Assembly: GCA_005406025.1 (NCBI GenBank)
Contig: BGZK01000295.1
Coordinates: forward strand, 1 to 64,000
DNA: 64,000 nt
Direction of reading: 5' to 3'
Source of the DNA: Eumeta japonica
Lineage: Eukaryota; Arthropoda; Insecta; Lepidoptera; Psychidae
Under the pieces are notes generated by a model, which did not search any database, was not told the origin of the DNA, and was given only the letters and a program-made list of their open reading frames with translations. Shown here piece after piece: positions 34,190 through 45,060 of this stretch (positions within the stretch are counted from its first letter, which is position 1; each line of letters starts with the position of its first letter). Position numbers and translations under genes: made by a program.

Positions 34190-34720
34190 AACTTTATTGT
34201 AGCCGGTGGGAATATTGTCTCGTCGACGCGCGTAATGGGAAAATTTTGGATCTTACGCACAACGACGATGAAGCGAGCGATTTCGAATCGGCTATTCGGC
34301 GATTTTATTCTTTATTAATAAATTTACGTTCGTAATAAATTAGCTCGGCCGGCGGCGCCCGCCCGGAACATCAAAACGACAGTCCGTATTGACGGTCGAT
34401 GCCGTTTCAATGGGCCGTATTCGAACAAAAACTTATTTATAACACGCTCGTTGTTAGTCCGTTCGGGGCCGCGAGGCGCCCCGCCACCATAAAGTGTGGA
34501 CAAGAATCGCCCGTGAATAGGAATTGCCTTTTAGATAGAGTAAATATTGGGCCGGCGGATCTCGGCGCATAAAAAGTTTAGTTTATTCATTCTGATTTGT
34601 ACCGGCCGTTAACGACCATCACCGATGACGTCGGAAATATAATGTGAGCGCTGATACGGGATCGCTGTATCTGAAATTAAAAGAGATAAGGCGCGTCGCC
34701 GTTCGCGGCCGGCCGTTCAA
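34190..34720. promoter_or_regulatory. Large GC-rich island (candidate cis-regulatory element)
   Basis: About 530 bp alternate between CG-rich cores (CTCGGCCGGCGGCGCCCG near 34344, GGGGCCGCGAGGCGCCCC near 34465, CGCGGCCGGCCG near 34704) and AT-rich homeodomain-like words (TTTATTAATAAATTTACG, TTCATTCTGATTTG). GATAAGGCGCG occurs near 34685. It is non-repetitive with no sustained open frame, and is the longest island in the window. Conserved enhancer-like function is inference. Confidence 0.45.
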
Positions 34721-35103
34721 TTTCTATGTAAAAATGGACATTCCTCTATAAATTTGTGTTTTATTATTAATTCGAGAGCCGATGTTTATTTAAGAATCGT
34801 TCCTAAGTTACACATTAAAAACGCATAAGATAGCGCATTTAAGCGCATACGCTTTATAAAAGCTCGTCGTAAATTGCGGGCTCAGATTTAAACGTGAGAT
34901 AAGAACGTACTTTCAATACCGTGTTGTGAGAGCAAAAGGTTTATTCGTATTCTGTTTTTTGTTCTGGATTGAGGGATTTCCACAATAGTCCCTCCACATT
35001 GACCTGGAGCGGGTCGCGGGTTGCTCACGGCCACGTCGTTGACGTTGGGTCACCGGCCGTGAGAACGACGGCTCAACGTGATCTCCGAAATATATAGCGA
35101 GTG

Positions 35104-35278
35104 ATTTCATTCGACTCAAGCTAAAGACTTGATGGTCAATTTCATTCGACCCAAATTAGACACTTGATGGTTAATTTCATTCGACTTAAGTCAAAGACTT
35201 GATGATCAATTTCATTTGACTTTAATTAAAGATTCGATGGTCAACTTCATTGGTCTTAAGTTAAAGGCTTGTTGGTGG
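35104..35278. repeat. 35-bp minisatellite, 5 copies
   Basis: ATTTCATTCGACTTAAG-like unit starts fall at 35104, 35139, 35174, 35209 and 35244, exactly 35 bp apart, each followed by an AAAGACTTGATGGTCA-like half. The units differ by several substitutions but by no length change. Confidence 0.92.
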
Positions 35279-36937
35279 ATTCGTCTGTAGTCAGGATTAA
35301 AACCGGTGCCATGTATCAATATGTTTAGATCAATGGCGATGCTTTTGACCTCTGCTGACGTGATGAATTATATATTTACTTATTGAATGTATTATTTTGT
35401 AGATATCACATAGCAATATTACTACATAATCATATAAAATATACTAATTACTATATATGAATATATAAGAGTAACATACATCTGATGTATTACAAGAATA
35501 TAATATTTACGCCAAGTAACTCACTCGTACACTTTTCTTAATGACATTAGCATTTTGATGAATTCGTATCGATTCCAATGCTCTCGGAATGACCAAACTC
35601 CCACTCGATATTGACCAGCGATCGAATGAGATGACAGCTTATATGTTTAAAGCTTTCTAAGGTTTCACGTCACTAAACTTGGTAATAAACAACCAGGTGA
35701 TGTAAAACTTATCTCTCTATCAGTTTAAAGTTATACAAACAACTCGATTTTTACGACGGCGGCCATGTTTTACGGGCTTCTTAGAAATTCAGTAGCTGCG
35801 TTCGCTCCATTAAAACATATTAAAATGTTAATTATTTGCTAATGAGGCAACTTTGTTGCCGTAAACGAATTCACGTTGAACTTTGTTGTCCAGATTAGAC
35901 ACCGTACGCAGGCTCGAAGGAAGCAAGGAACACATATATATGTAAATGAATTCCATCAAATAATTTATATTGAAAACTATTATGTGTACGACAAGACAAT
36001 TGTTTATATATTCTCGGGGTTCATAAACAGATTTCATTGTTTCATTGCATTTTATTCAAATAGAATTGCATTATTTCCTACAAAAATTACAAAACATACA
36101 AAAATTTTCCGTTCCTATTCTCTATGTTTAAGCCAGTCTTCGTCCCAATCGCGATTCTAAGTTTGTATATTTAATTTAAGTAGTTTATCTATTTCCCCGA
36201 AATTCAATAATGAAAATCCAATTGAAATCCTAAAATGCTCGTAATCCTTAAAATAGTAAAAACGAAATCGAAAATTAAATGGAAATTCTAAAAAAATTGT
36301 CATCACGTAAGTCTATCTTTTGAAAAAGTACTAAACGGCTGTTTCATTTTTAAAATATAATCATTCAACCTCTTTTGCACAAGTGCATACACAAATCATT
36401 TAACATATCGAAGGCCATAGACATGGCTAAACTGTGACAATATTAAAAACCCACGAAATATTATAATACTGGATAACGGAGTCCTTTTACAAGTGCATCG
36501 TCAAGTAATAAATGTTTAATAGTCATATTTACCTTAAGTTATTTTATTACATGTTACTAGAAAAAAATAACTGTTACTCTACAAATTTCATCTCGGTAAT
36601 CTAAAAAGCATTAATTCTATATGTATACTATTTTTTAACAGATATAAACAACAACTGTTATTTTTAGTAAGTCCTTTTTTTCTATTGGATCTTATGATTA
36701 CGCGCTTACAAAAGAATTCTATCACTGCATGAAGTGTGATATTTTTGGTAATAAAATACTCAAGAAAATAATATAATAACGTTTGTCTTTTCAAAAACTT
36801 TATTTTATTACAACAAAGAAAAAAGATTACATTACAGCGTCCGCAAGTGATGTGGCTGTTGAGAGGTAGTAAACTCGAGAAAAGCATGTCAACTTACGTA
36901 ATGACGTTTGCTGAAATGAATTTGTTAGTCAACGGAT
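35279..36937. other. AT-rich non-coding stretch
   Basis: No gene, repeat family or RNA is recognised. Frames of 94-99 codons at 35876-36160 and 36588-36887 have chance-like composition (Phe/Ile/Lys/Cys-rich). Confidence 0.55.
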
Positions 36938-37260
36938 GTGGCACCCGGCAGAATTCCGCTTTTTCTTGATGCGGCGGGACCTTTTTTTTTTGTCATACAT
37001 AAACCCAACATGTTTAGTGCGGACATTGTCAGGTCAACCTTAATTTATTTCCTTGGGCGAAATGAGACGAGGGGAGGGTGTTTTTACGTAGGCAATTTAG
37101 TTGCGCGGCTTCTCGACGGCGCAGTCTCCTTTAGGTCGGGACGTGCGCTATATAAAAAAAAGATCGGTATATGTGACGAGTCTCGAAGTGCGATATACCA
37201 CAAGAATAGTTACATTAAAAATAACAAAAAACGGTCACTTCAAACGTAAAGAAAGCTCAA
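36938..37260. promoter_or_regulatory. GC-richer segment with a TATA-box-like site
   Basis: A moderately GC-rich segment contains GGGACGTGCGCTATATAAAA, in which CTATATAAAA (37148-37157) is a good TATA box preceded by CG-rich sequence. No clear initiator or following gene was found, and the 103-codon frame across it has no recognised features. It is a weak promoter candidate. Confidence 0.2.
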
Positions 37261-40200
37261 GCAATGAATTTCGTGGTTAATTTTACACCTGATTCGGTCT
37301 TTTACGAAAAGCAGTCGGTAATGATATTTTCTAGATGAGTAGATTCCTTTATTTCCTACACTACATAAACAAGATGCATCTCTACATGTTGTTTAACATT
37401 TAACATTTACTAATTTCAATTACCATTTACTAAGTACAATTACCATTCCCCAATAACCTTCTACCAATTTTTTTTTATTCAGTACAAAATGTATACACTT
37501 TAAGCCCTCCACGCCGGTTCAATATGGATCGGTCGCTGGTAACGACCCTTGTCATCGCGTGATGACGACGTCCTTAAACGAGTTAACTTGATATTCTCCG
37601 AGTCACGGAGCGAGTGGTTTAGATTGACTCAATTCACAATTGATTGGTCAAATCGCTTTTGGTCAAGAAGCAAACCTTGTTGGTACCTTTTGAATAGAAA
37701 GCGACACGTCTTGGCAATCGAATCAACCCCGCTCAGCCTGTAATACATAAATAAGGTGCATCTATTTGTACAGAGGAGAGCGATATGTGATAATATAAAT
37801 TCGATACGTGCTGATCTAGCTATGAAGTCAATACAGAACTTTAACGTGTGATTTTCTACATTATAAAGTTTATTTTATACGCTGGCCGCATACATTCGTT
37901 TACCGCATACGCTTTTGAAGAAACCTAATGACCTTTGCAATAGACAAACTCAGTAGTTAAACTCTGTTACTTGCGTCATTGTTCTTTTCAGGATAGCAAT
38001 AGATTTCAACCGAGCATTTCCATGTATGTGTTTGAAGTAAATGAAACGGTGATTCGTTTATACGTGTTTAGGTTTCTCTGCAGTTATTGGTATGTAATAG
38101 ACTAATGTTGATCAATTATAAATATGCAATTATGAAAATGCTTTCAAAAAGAAAAATTGCTTCTGAGGTAGCAAATTATAGACACATAGTCGACAAACCG
38201 TTTGTATGAGATGCAGTAGACATTAATATACAATACGTAATAAAGCTATTGTTATTATCAACTCGTAGAATCAATATTCTTTGGATTCTTACTAAGCCTA
38301 TAGAAACCAGGACATTGTAATTTTAGGAGGGCATAGAAATTGCCAGAGATTTTTTTGTCGGGACCAAAGATTTGATGCTCGGAATATAATGTAGAAAAAT
38401 AGATGGTAAAATTAATGAATTATTCATATTGTAGAAAAATGGATAGCTAGAAATTATATGAGTTAATGTGATTAATATAAAAAGGAGTAATTCAATGCCG
38501 GTGAAGATATTGAGATGTTGATCTAATTATATTGCTATGGATTCGAGACTTTTTTCCCTTTAGGGTGACATAAGATGAATGCAGATTTTTGTCTTAGGTG
38601 CCAATATCCCAGCCCTGATATTAACGTCAGATAACAAATAAATGTTTTAAGCTGATGTAGGAGACATCCTAGTAAAATGACATTGAAATAAGAGAATCAT
38701 CAAGTTCAGTAATTTGAATTATTGGATGGGATAGGGATCGTAAAGGACCTTTTATGAATACACTTATTTGAGTTGTGAGAAAAAAAAAGATATTCTAACA
38801 TGAAAGTTGGCATGGTTCACTTATAAATAATTTTTAAATCGAATGTCAGTGTTAGAAAAACTATCATAGAGCTCGAGCTTGAATTTGAAATTTACGTGCA
38901 TCAATATAAAAGTAAAATAAAAGTTGATATGATCTTTGTACAGGCTGAGAGTGAGTGAGAGGGAGAGAGGGGAGAGAAAGAGAGAAATATAAGAATAGAG
39001 ATTCATAAAAATTATGTGCTTTGATATAAGATTTAGTGACTGAAGTGGTAGAAAAATGTCGAGGCGGTTTCGCCACGTGGAAAGAATGAATGAAAGTAGA
39101 TAGACAAGATTAACTAATATATTGAACGTGTGAATTTGAAGGATGGCCACGCAGCGTTTTAAAAAGTCTAATGAATTATGATTTCGTGACATTTTAAAGT
39201 CGGATTTTCAGCACCAAATATTGTCGATTTTGCACGAAACTGTCGAATAATGCCAGCAAAGGAATAGTAGATTGTGGGAATCGTATCAAATTCCTTCCTC
39301 CGAATTTAGTACGCATGAGGTCCATTATGTTTCTGTGTGTTAAATTGAATGTCTAGAGTTTTTATTTAATGAACTGTACCATTTTATGCGTTACTCTTTT
39401 ACTAGGACCGCACCTATCCCTGAGTTCGCGCACCACGTTTTTCAACGTCTCGCTCATAATGTTACACCATATCAAGATCCGTAATAAAAATATTCTCCTA
39501 GGAATTATGAATTTTGATAGCGTTAATTTTCCACGGTAGTTTCGCGTTTTGTAGTTTTATTGTCATTATATGTAAATAGTTGGTTCGTGACGATGTTCAG
39601 ATAGATAGTGACGAGCGTGTTCCGCGACGCATGGAATGACAAACAACAGCCGCTCGGAGTGGGCGCGTGGGCGTGCGCACCTGTGATTTTAAGACTACGG
39701 TGCACCGTGACCTAACTACACTATATTTCGCTAATAGTCATAGTTTAGTGGGCATAGATTAAATATTATTTATTGGAATTAAAATATTTTTTCTCTTGAC
39801 ACGGAAATGAAAGAACTTTAATTTTTAACACTTTAATATATTAAATTAAATAATTATCACTTTTATAAATTTATATATCGATTTAAAAGATAGTAAGTTA
39901 TGTAAAAGAAATTAAGAGATATCATTTATTTTCACTTGAATTGAACGAAAAACTTTCGAGTTAATGCTATCATCTTTAGTAAAAAGACACTTACTTATTC
40001 GTTTTTAGTTATGATTAACTGATGTTACATAAACTTTGATGTACTCAGTACTCAGTAAGATTTCACTTTGACAGCCTAAATCCTCAAATGAGCAAACCTT
40101 GAAAATAGCCTAAACACGACGTGTCTATTTATCAGTAGTTAAAGAATCTTAAAACACGTCGATTTTCTTATTTGTAGATTTAGAAGAGGTCGTCATCTAT

Positions 40201-41760
40201 AAGTAAGTGTCGTCAATAAAATTATTAGACAAACAATAATCGGCCAATGGCGGCTCTACTATTCATAGTGCATTGGTTAAACGCAGTTTCAAGTGCGTTT
40301 ATTGCAGTGACACATATTTATACCCACCGGTCTATAAACATGTCTCACTTCAATAATAATAATAATATAAAGTAACGTCTAGTTCCCAGAAGGGTTGTCA
40401 GAGACTATAGAGTTTGACACGGTACAATCTTTGTATATCTCTCTAGCCTCACTACAATAATATGTTTATGAATGAATGACATGGCATAACACAAGCTTTC
40501 TCTCTACTATAAGGCAACGTGTAGATAAATCACGTCATGGTATCTGGACGTATTAGTGAAGAAATGCATTTAAATTTAATTATCTATATTAACGTCAGAT
40601 TTAGCAAAGTAAGCTTTTTGGTTAGTTTTTTCTGCTTTACCAATTTAGTTGATCGGGTTAATGGGTTATAGGTAATATTGATTCATCATTATGACTTTTA
40701 AATTTTACTAAATCATATTTACAACCTCTTTGAAGTGAACACACATAGTTTTGATACTCAATGTTTTTTTTTACATGTACGTAAAAAATAACACGCATGA
40801 GTATTATTGAGCAACAATCGAAGTAATGAATGGTGTGTACATGTGAAGTATAAAGTTACTTGGGGACTTCAATCGTTGCTTAGCAGTGCTCCGTTCTACC
40901 TATTTTTCTTTTGCGTCCATGAGTTTTTGAAACGCACATGGAATACTTTTCCTGGATTGCTAAACATAAAAACGAAATAATCAGAATAATTTATGATTTT
41001 TCTGATTCCATATTTCCTTATAATTCATTGACTATAATATAAGATAATATTTGGTATACGAAAAAGGATTGAATAAAAATATCATGGGTCTTCAATGGCA
41101 GTTTATTTACGACCCACGATATTTTACATTTTAATTTCATTAGATGAACTTAGAAGATTAATTTGACTATAAAAAAATTAATGTACATTGCCCATTGTAC
41201 TTATAAAATTGATTTATCTCAGAGTCGAATCAGCCTTTACCTTTGGGTGGCGTAAGTACTAGGCCCTTTCACCACCTGCCCGCACGACCATAATGTCTTC
41301 TGGGTAAACAGACAAAAAGATCTCTCAAAAGATATGCGTTGAATTTAATATTTCATAAATGTGCTCTTTAGTGTCCGGAGTGACCCGTTTGTAACTCTCC
41401 CGTTTGCTTTGTATACTTTCGTTTTAATATAATGCTATGAGGTTTGTTATGAAAATGTCCTTCGTGATATTTCGTCCTCGTACGTTGTGAGTTATAAATT
41501 TTCTCTCGTTAAAGAAATACTGAATAGTTTGTATGTATAATATTTTAGGTTTTACTATACAAAAAACTTAATGCAGCTCTAACTGTAACTCGCCTGTTTT
41601 GCTGGGTGTGAATTTCGAACTTTGCTATTATTGCTGTTTTTATGATTCAAAAAAATATGCGCGCGGTTTTGTTCGCGTGGATATTGAATGCATTTCTTCA
41701 TCCTTCATAACAGTAGTGCCAATTTCTGACCAAGACCGGTTTCAACACTAATTAATCTTG
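37261..41760. other. Long AT-rich non-coding stretch
   Basis: No gene is recognised in 4.5 kb. Items seen are a GA-rich purine tract at 38941-38985, a GC-rich patch at 39655-39685, and a short CCCTTTCACCACCTGCCCG segment at 41268 of uncertain repeat origin. The 123- and 70-codon minus-strand frames at 38821-39192 are read through the GA tract and are artefacts. Confidence 0.5.
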
Positions 41761-41813
41761 GTCCTCTCTTGGATATTGATGTAAATGATAACAAATTACC
41801 ATTTTTCTCAGTA

Positions 41814-42092
41814 TTTATGGACACTCCCGGACAGAAGAGGAATCGTCAGTCAGCTAGGCTTACCTATGCGCCGGGCGGAGTACTTCCTAACGGTCTAAGG
41901 CGCATGAACCGAATATCGTCTAGTAACCCGCAAAAATCACTGTCACTCACTTCACTACCGCTATTGAAACAGTTTGTATTCATGGTTTTTCCCGCTCCAG
42001 CTCGCGTTTTATTTGCCCAATCACCCGCGTTCGCAGCGTTATTTGGGTCCCATGTTCGCCGACATATAATATGTCAAAGTCTGAGGTAGGTT
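41814..42092 (+). other. Exon-like GC-richer segment, coding strand ambiguous
   Basis: ACCATTTTTCTCAG ending at about 41813 is a good splice acceptor, and CTGAG|GTAGGT near 42088 a good donor. The plus frame between them is open (about 90 codons, basic, with MDTPGQKRNRQSARLTYAPG near its start). The minus strand also has a plausible short start-containing frame reading SGSEVSDSDFCGLLDDI that ends next to a GTAAGC. No family is recognised on either strand. It may be a real exon, a decayed transposon ORF or a conserved element. Confidence 0.25.
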
Positions 42093-42268
42093 TTCGCGCT
42101 CGACCCGCTTCGCTATCAAGTCTGTTTTCTATGTCATAGAGGTAAAAATTTCAATCAATAGACTATAAATTTAAGAATGAAATGGCTTAAATCATTTATT
42201 TGTCTATTTACATAGAAGATATTCTGCATCATATTCAAGAACATAATCTACCTTGGGTAAAATTTGAT

Positions 42269-42302
42269 TACAACCTCTCTAACGGTTGTTAGAGAGGTTG
42301 TA
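42269..42302. repeat. Perfect 15-bp hairpin, 4-nt loop
   Basis: TACAACCTCTCTAAC (42269-42283) and GTTAGAGAGGTTGTA (42288-42302) are exact reverse complements around GGTT. Confidence 0.9.
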
Positions 42303-42394
42303 TGTTCTTAATATAAATAGCCTATAACTATCCACAAATGATTCCGCGTCCAGTAGTCTTCACATGATTACGCTTTAGTAGATTTTTTTTTTAA

Positions 42395-42945
42395 TATATC
42401 AGTTCATTCGGGATTCGCTATAGTATGTGGAGCTTGTTTTCCTTTTGACCATTATCTTTTTTGGACATTCTAGTTGCAGGTAATCCATTTTTCATCATCA
42501 ATGATTAATCTCATCAAAAACGGTTCGGTTTTATTACGTTTCAATAAAAAAATGCAAATGAGTACACAATCGATTAGATTTATTTCAGTGAGGTCGTGTT
42601 GGGCATAAGTTTCGAGCTTTTTGTGTATTCAGCTTTTTTCAAATAGATCAAAACTACTTTGTGGTCCATCCCCAGCTTTTCGTCTATGTGTTAAGCACTA
42701 ATATGCCGATCTTGCTCTGCTTTTTTCCAAAGTGTCATCGACTTTTTCTGTAGCAAGTCGACCAAAGCGAGATTCATCTTTGACATGAAAAATACCGGAC
42801 TGAAATGGCTTGAATCAATTTTGTGTTATTCTCACGGACTGCATTAGGTCTATAAACGTCATTAATTTTTTTCACTGCTTGCGTTGTATTTTTTTTTGTG
42901 ATAAAACTTCAAAATGTATCGAATTTCTACTTTAGATGCACTCAT
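42395..42945 (-). pseudogene. Mariner transposase pseudogene, N-terminal two thirds
   Basis: Read on the minus strand from the ATG at 42945, the product begins MSASKVEIRYILKFYHKK, like the N-terminal helix-turn-helix region of mariner transposases. After frame changes it shows a DESRFGRLATE-like linker (compare DEPRSGRP), then HIDEKLGMDHKVVLIYLKKA (compare the ELGM-H-TVLNHLKKxGY segment), and finally IIDDEKWIT, matching the first catalytic Asp block GDEKWI. A QAPHTIANPE-like stretch follows before the copy ends. Several stops and frameshifts interrupt it. The second and third catalytic acidic residues are missing. It is closest in my judgement to the mellifera-type subfamily. It is inactive. 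Confidence 0.8.
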
Positions 42946-44062
42946 TTTGGTAGACAGAAAAATAATAGAAAAATGGCGGGACACCGTTTTTACATTTTAT
43001 CTTTCTTTCTTAAATTGACATGTATTTAATGGTAACGAAACTAGCCAGATAAAAACAGCGTAACCAAAAAGATTTTATTGCAATCTTACTTATAAAATAT
43101 GAAAAAGCTTTTTCCCCGTCCTAATATATATAAATATTAATATATGGTAGATTAATTTTTTTCAAGAATAGTACAGCGATTTGATATTAAACTACTTGCA
43201 GCTTTAACTTGATTTACGAAATCCAAATAGATATAATGTGTGAAGCTGAATATTTAGGAATTGCGTGTCATGTTATATTCCGAATTTAGGGATTTGAGTC
43301 AATAATGACAAGAATTCTTTGATTTGGTATGCAAAAATAAAAATTTTCAAATAGAGTAATTTATATTTTATCTAGAAACTAGAAAGTTCTGATAAATGGG
43401 GCCAGACAAGTATATAATAAAAACTAATGGAAATGTCCTGTTTTCTTGAAAAAATAAATTTTCTGTTAATTCTAGTACACTTTGATGATTTCTGATTAAC
43501 ATTTAATTTTAACAGAAACTTAGACCTATATATTCTATATCATAAAAAAACTGAGCGAGAAAGAGAAACATTCCAATAAAGTATAGTTGATTCTTAAATT
43601 CTTGTCTATGCTTTTGTAACTTACATCCAGAAAGAATTAATAGAGGTCTGATAGAAACGGCCATGATTTTATTTTCTTTTATTTTTATAGTCGGGAGTTT
43701 AAGAGTATTAAGGTGTATTTCATCGAGCTACATTTTTCAATTCAATTACACTTACTTAATTTATTAAAGTAAGGAAGTGTAAGCAGCGTCGTACACAATT
43801 TGATTACAAATAAAAAAAAATGTGTTCAGATAGATGTTAAAACTTTATTCAAATTTCGAATTGGGCTTTTATAATTGTGTACAGCGTATTTGATTCGTGG
43901 TTAAACATGATTTCGTCATTACGTTATTTCAAAAATACGACTGGGGCTTCGGGTAGTAATAAAGTTATATGAAATACACAGAGAAAGAATTGCAAGAATT
44001 GCCCATAACACAAAAAAAAGTGGATTAGTATTCCATAATATTTAGTTCTATTTCTGTTTCAG
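42946..44062. other. AT-rich non-coding stretch
   Basis: No gene or repeat family is recognised. It may include the 5' untranslated region and terminal repeat of the mariner copy, but I cannot place an end. Confidence 0.5.
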
Positions 44063-44191
44063 TAGTGTATATTGCATGTGACCCGCTTCAGTTGCCAAGC
44101 GAAGCCGAGTTTGGCGGGCTCATCGCTAATTTGGCTGCGCTACCTAGTAGCTTTAGCAATCCATGTACAGCTTTCGGCTGTCGAAATAGAA
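44063..44191 (+). CDS. Candidate coding exon (small), protein not recognised
   Basis: TTCTATTTCTGTTTCAG ending at 44062 is an excellent splice acceptor. The following ~130 bp is GC-richer and open in the frame giving DPLQLPSEAEFGGLIANLAA and then SNPCTAFGCRNRS. It ends near GAA|GTAGGT (44191/44192), a moderate donor; AG|GTTGAT four bases later is an alternative. The CxAFGCxNR segment recalls the first Cys pair of THAP zinc fingers, but in a THAP domain this lies at the very N-terminus, and the Cys-x2-His part and following conserved residues are not here, so I do not assign it. No start codon lies in the segment; it would have to be an internal exon. Confidence 0.3.
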
Positions 44192-44596
44192 GTAGGTTGA
44201 TATATTTTTATTTTAAACCACTTATCGAGAGACATGCTCGATATTGACTTAAAAATATTTAATAGTAATTCTTGTAGCAATTAAACTGCTTGATGATCAA
44301 TTCTTTTTCAACCGATGCGTTATTTTCATAAGAATGTCAAGTACAGGCTCATAAAATCCTTCCTTTTAGTACATTTCTAATGTCATAGAAATATAATAAT
44401 TTGTGTCGCTATAATTGTTTCATATTTTTTTGTAAAATAATGTTTATATGTTTGTGATATTTAAAACAAATTAAATTCGGACGCCGTATTACTGCACGTA
44501 TAACTATAACTACAGCTTAACTGTAACTACAGCTTATCAGCAGATATAAGTTCTATTTTTTATTTTATATTCCTTATTATATTATATAAATTATAG
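44192..44596. other. AT-rich non-coding stretch
   Basis: No gene or repeat family is recognised. TAACTACAGCTTA is duplicated at about 44508-44540. Confidence 0.5.
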
Positions 44597-45060
44597 GCGG
44601 GGCCGCGAGCTTTTAGTCCCGGCTCCGCCCGCGTAGATATAAAATGAATTGCTTCATCTTGTATATCGCCCCGTCACGAAATCAAGATACCGGTCACTCG
44701 ATCGCTGTCCCATTCTCGATTCTGCTCCCGGTCCCGCTTTCGATGCCGATTTCTCTCATTCTCGATTCTGCTCCCGGTCCTGCTCTCGATGCCGATTTCT
44801 CTCATTCTCGATTCTGCTCCCGGTCCTGCTTTCGATGCCGATTTCTCTCATTCTCGATTCTACTCCCGGTCATGCTTTCGATACCGATTTCTCTCATTCT
44901 CGATTCTGCTCCCGGTCCTGCTCTCGATGCCGATTTCTCTCTTTCTCGATTCTGCTCCCGGTCCTGCTCTCGATGCCGATTCCTCTCATTCTCGATAGCG
45001 ATCACGGTTCTGCCTTTGATTCTGACTCCCGTCTTCATGTAAGGAGATTCCAATTCAGTT
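44597..45060 (+). repeat. Dispersed-repeat copy (plus) whose body became a 46-bp minisatellite
   Basis: The head CGGCTCCGCCCGCGTAGATA and GAATTGCTTCATCTTGTATA (44620-44665) are followed by about six 46-bp units (CTCCCGGTC blocks near 44725, 44771, 44817, 44863, 44909 and 44955), each containing CTCGATTCTGCTCCCGGTC and CTCTCGATGCCGATTTCTCT. Because 46 bp needs three units to return to frame, long open frames in several registers (132, 137, 69 and 83 codons) arise and are artefacts. The family is the same as at 13660-13830 and, in reverse, 21640-22575. Confidence 0.88.

Noticed and set aside
35104..35278. CRISPR-like array
   Set aside because: The units are directly adjacent with no unique spacers, and the genome is eukaryotic.
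38821..39192. 123-codon minus-strand frame
   Set aside because: It runs through a GA-rich purine tract and is otherwise Phe/Leu/Ser-rich low-complexity sequence.
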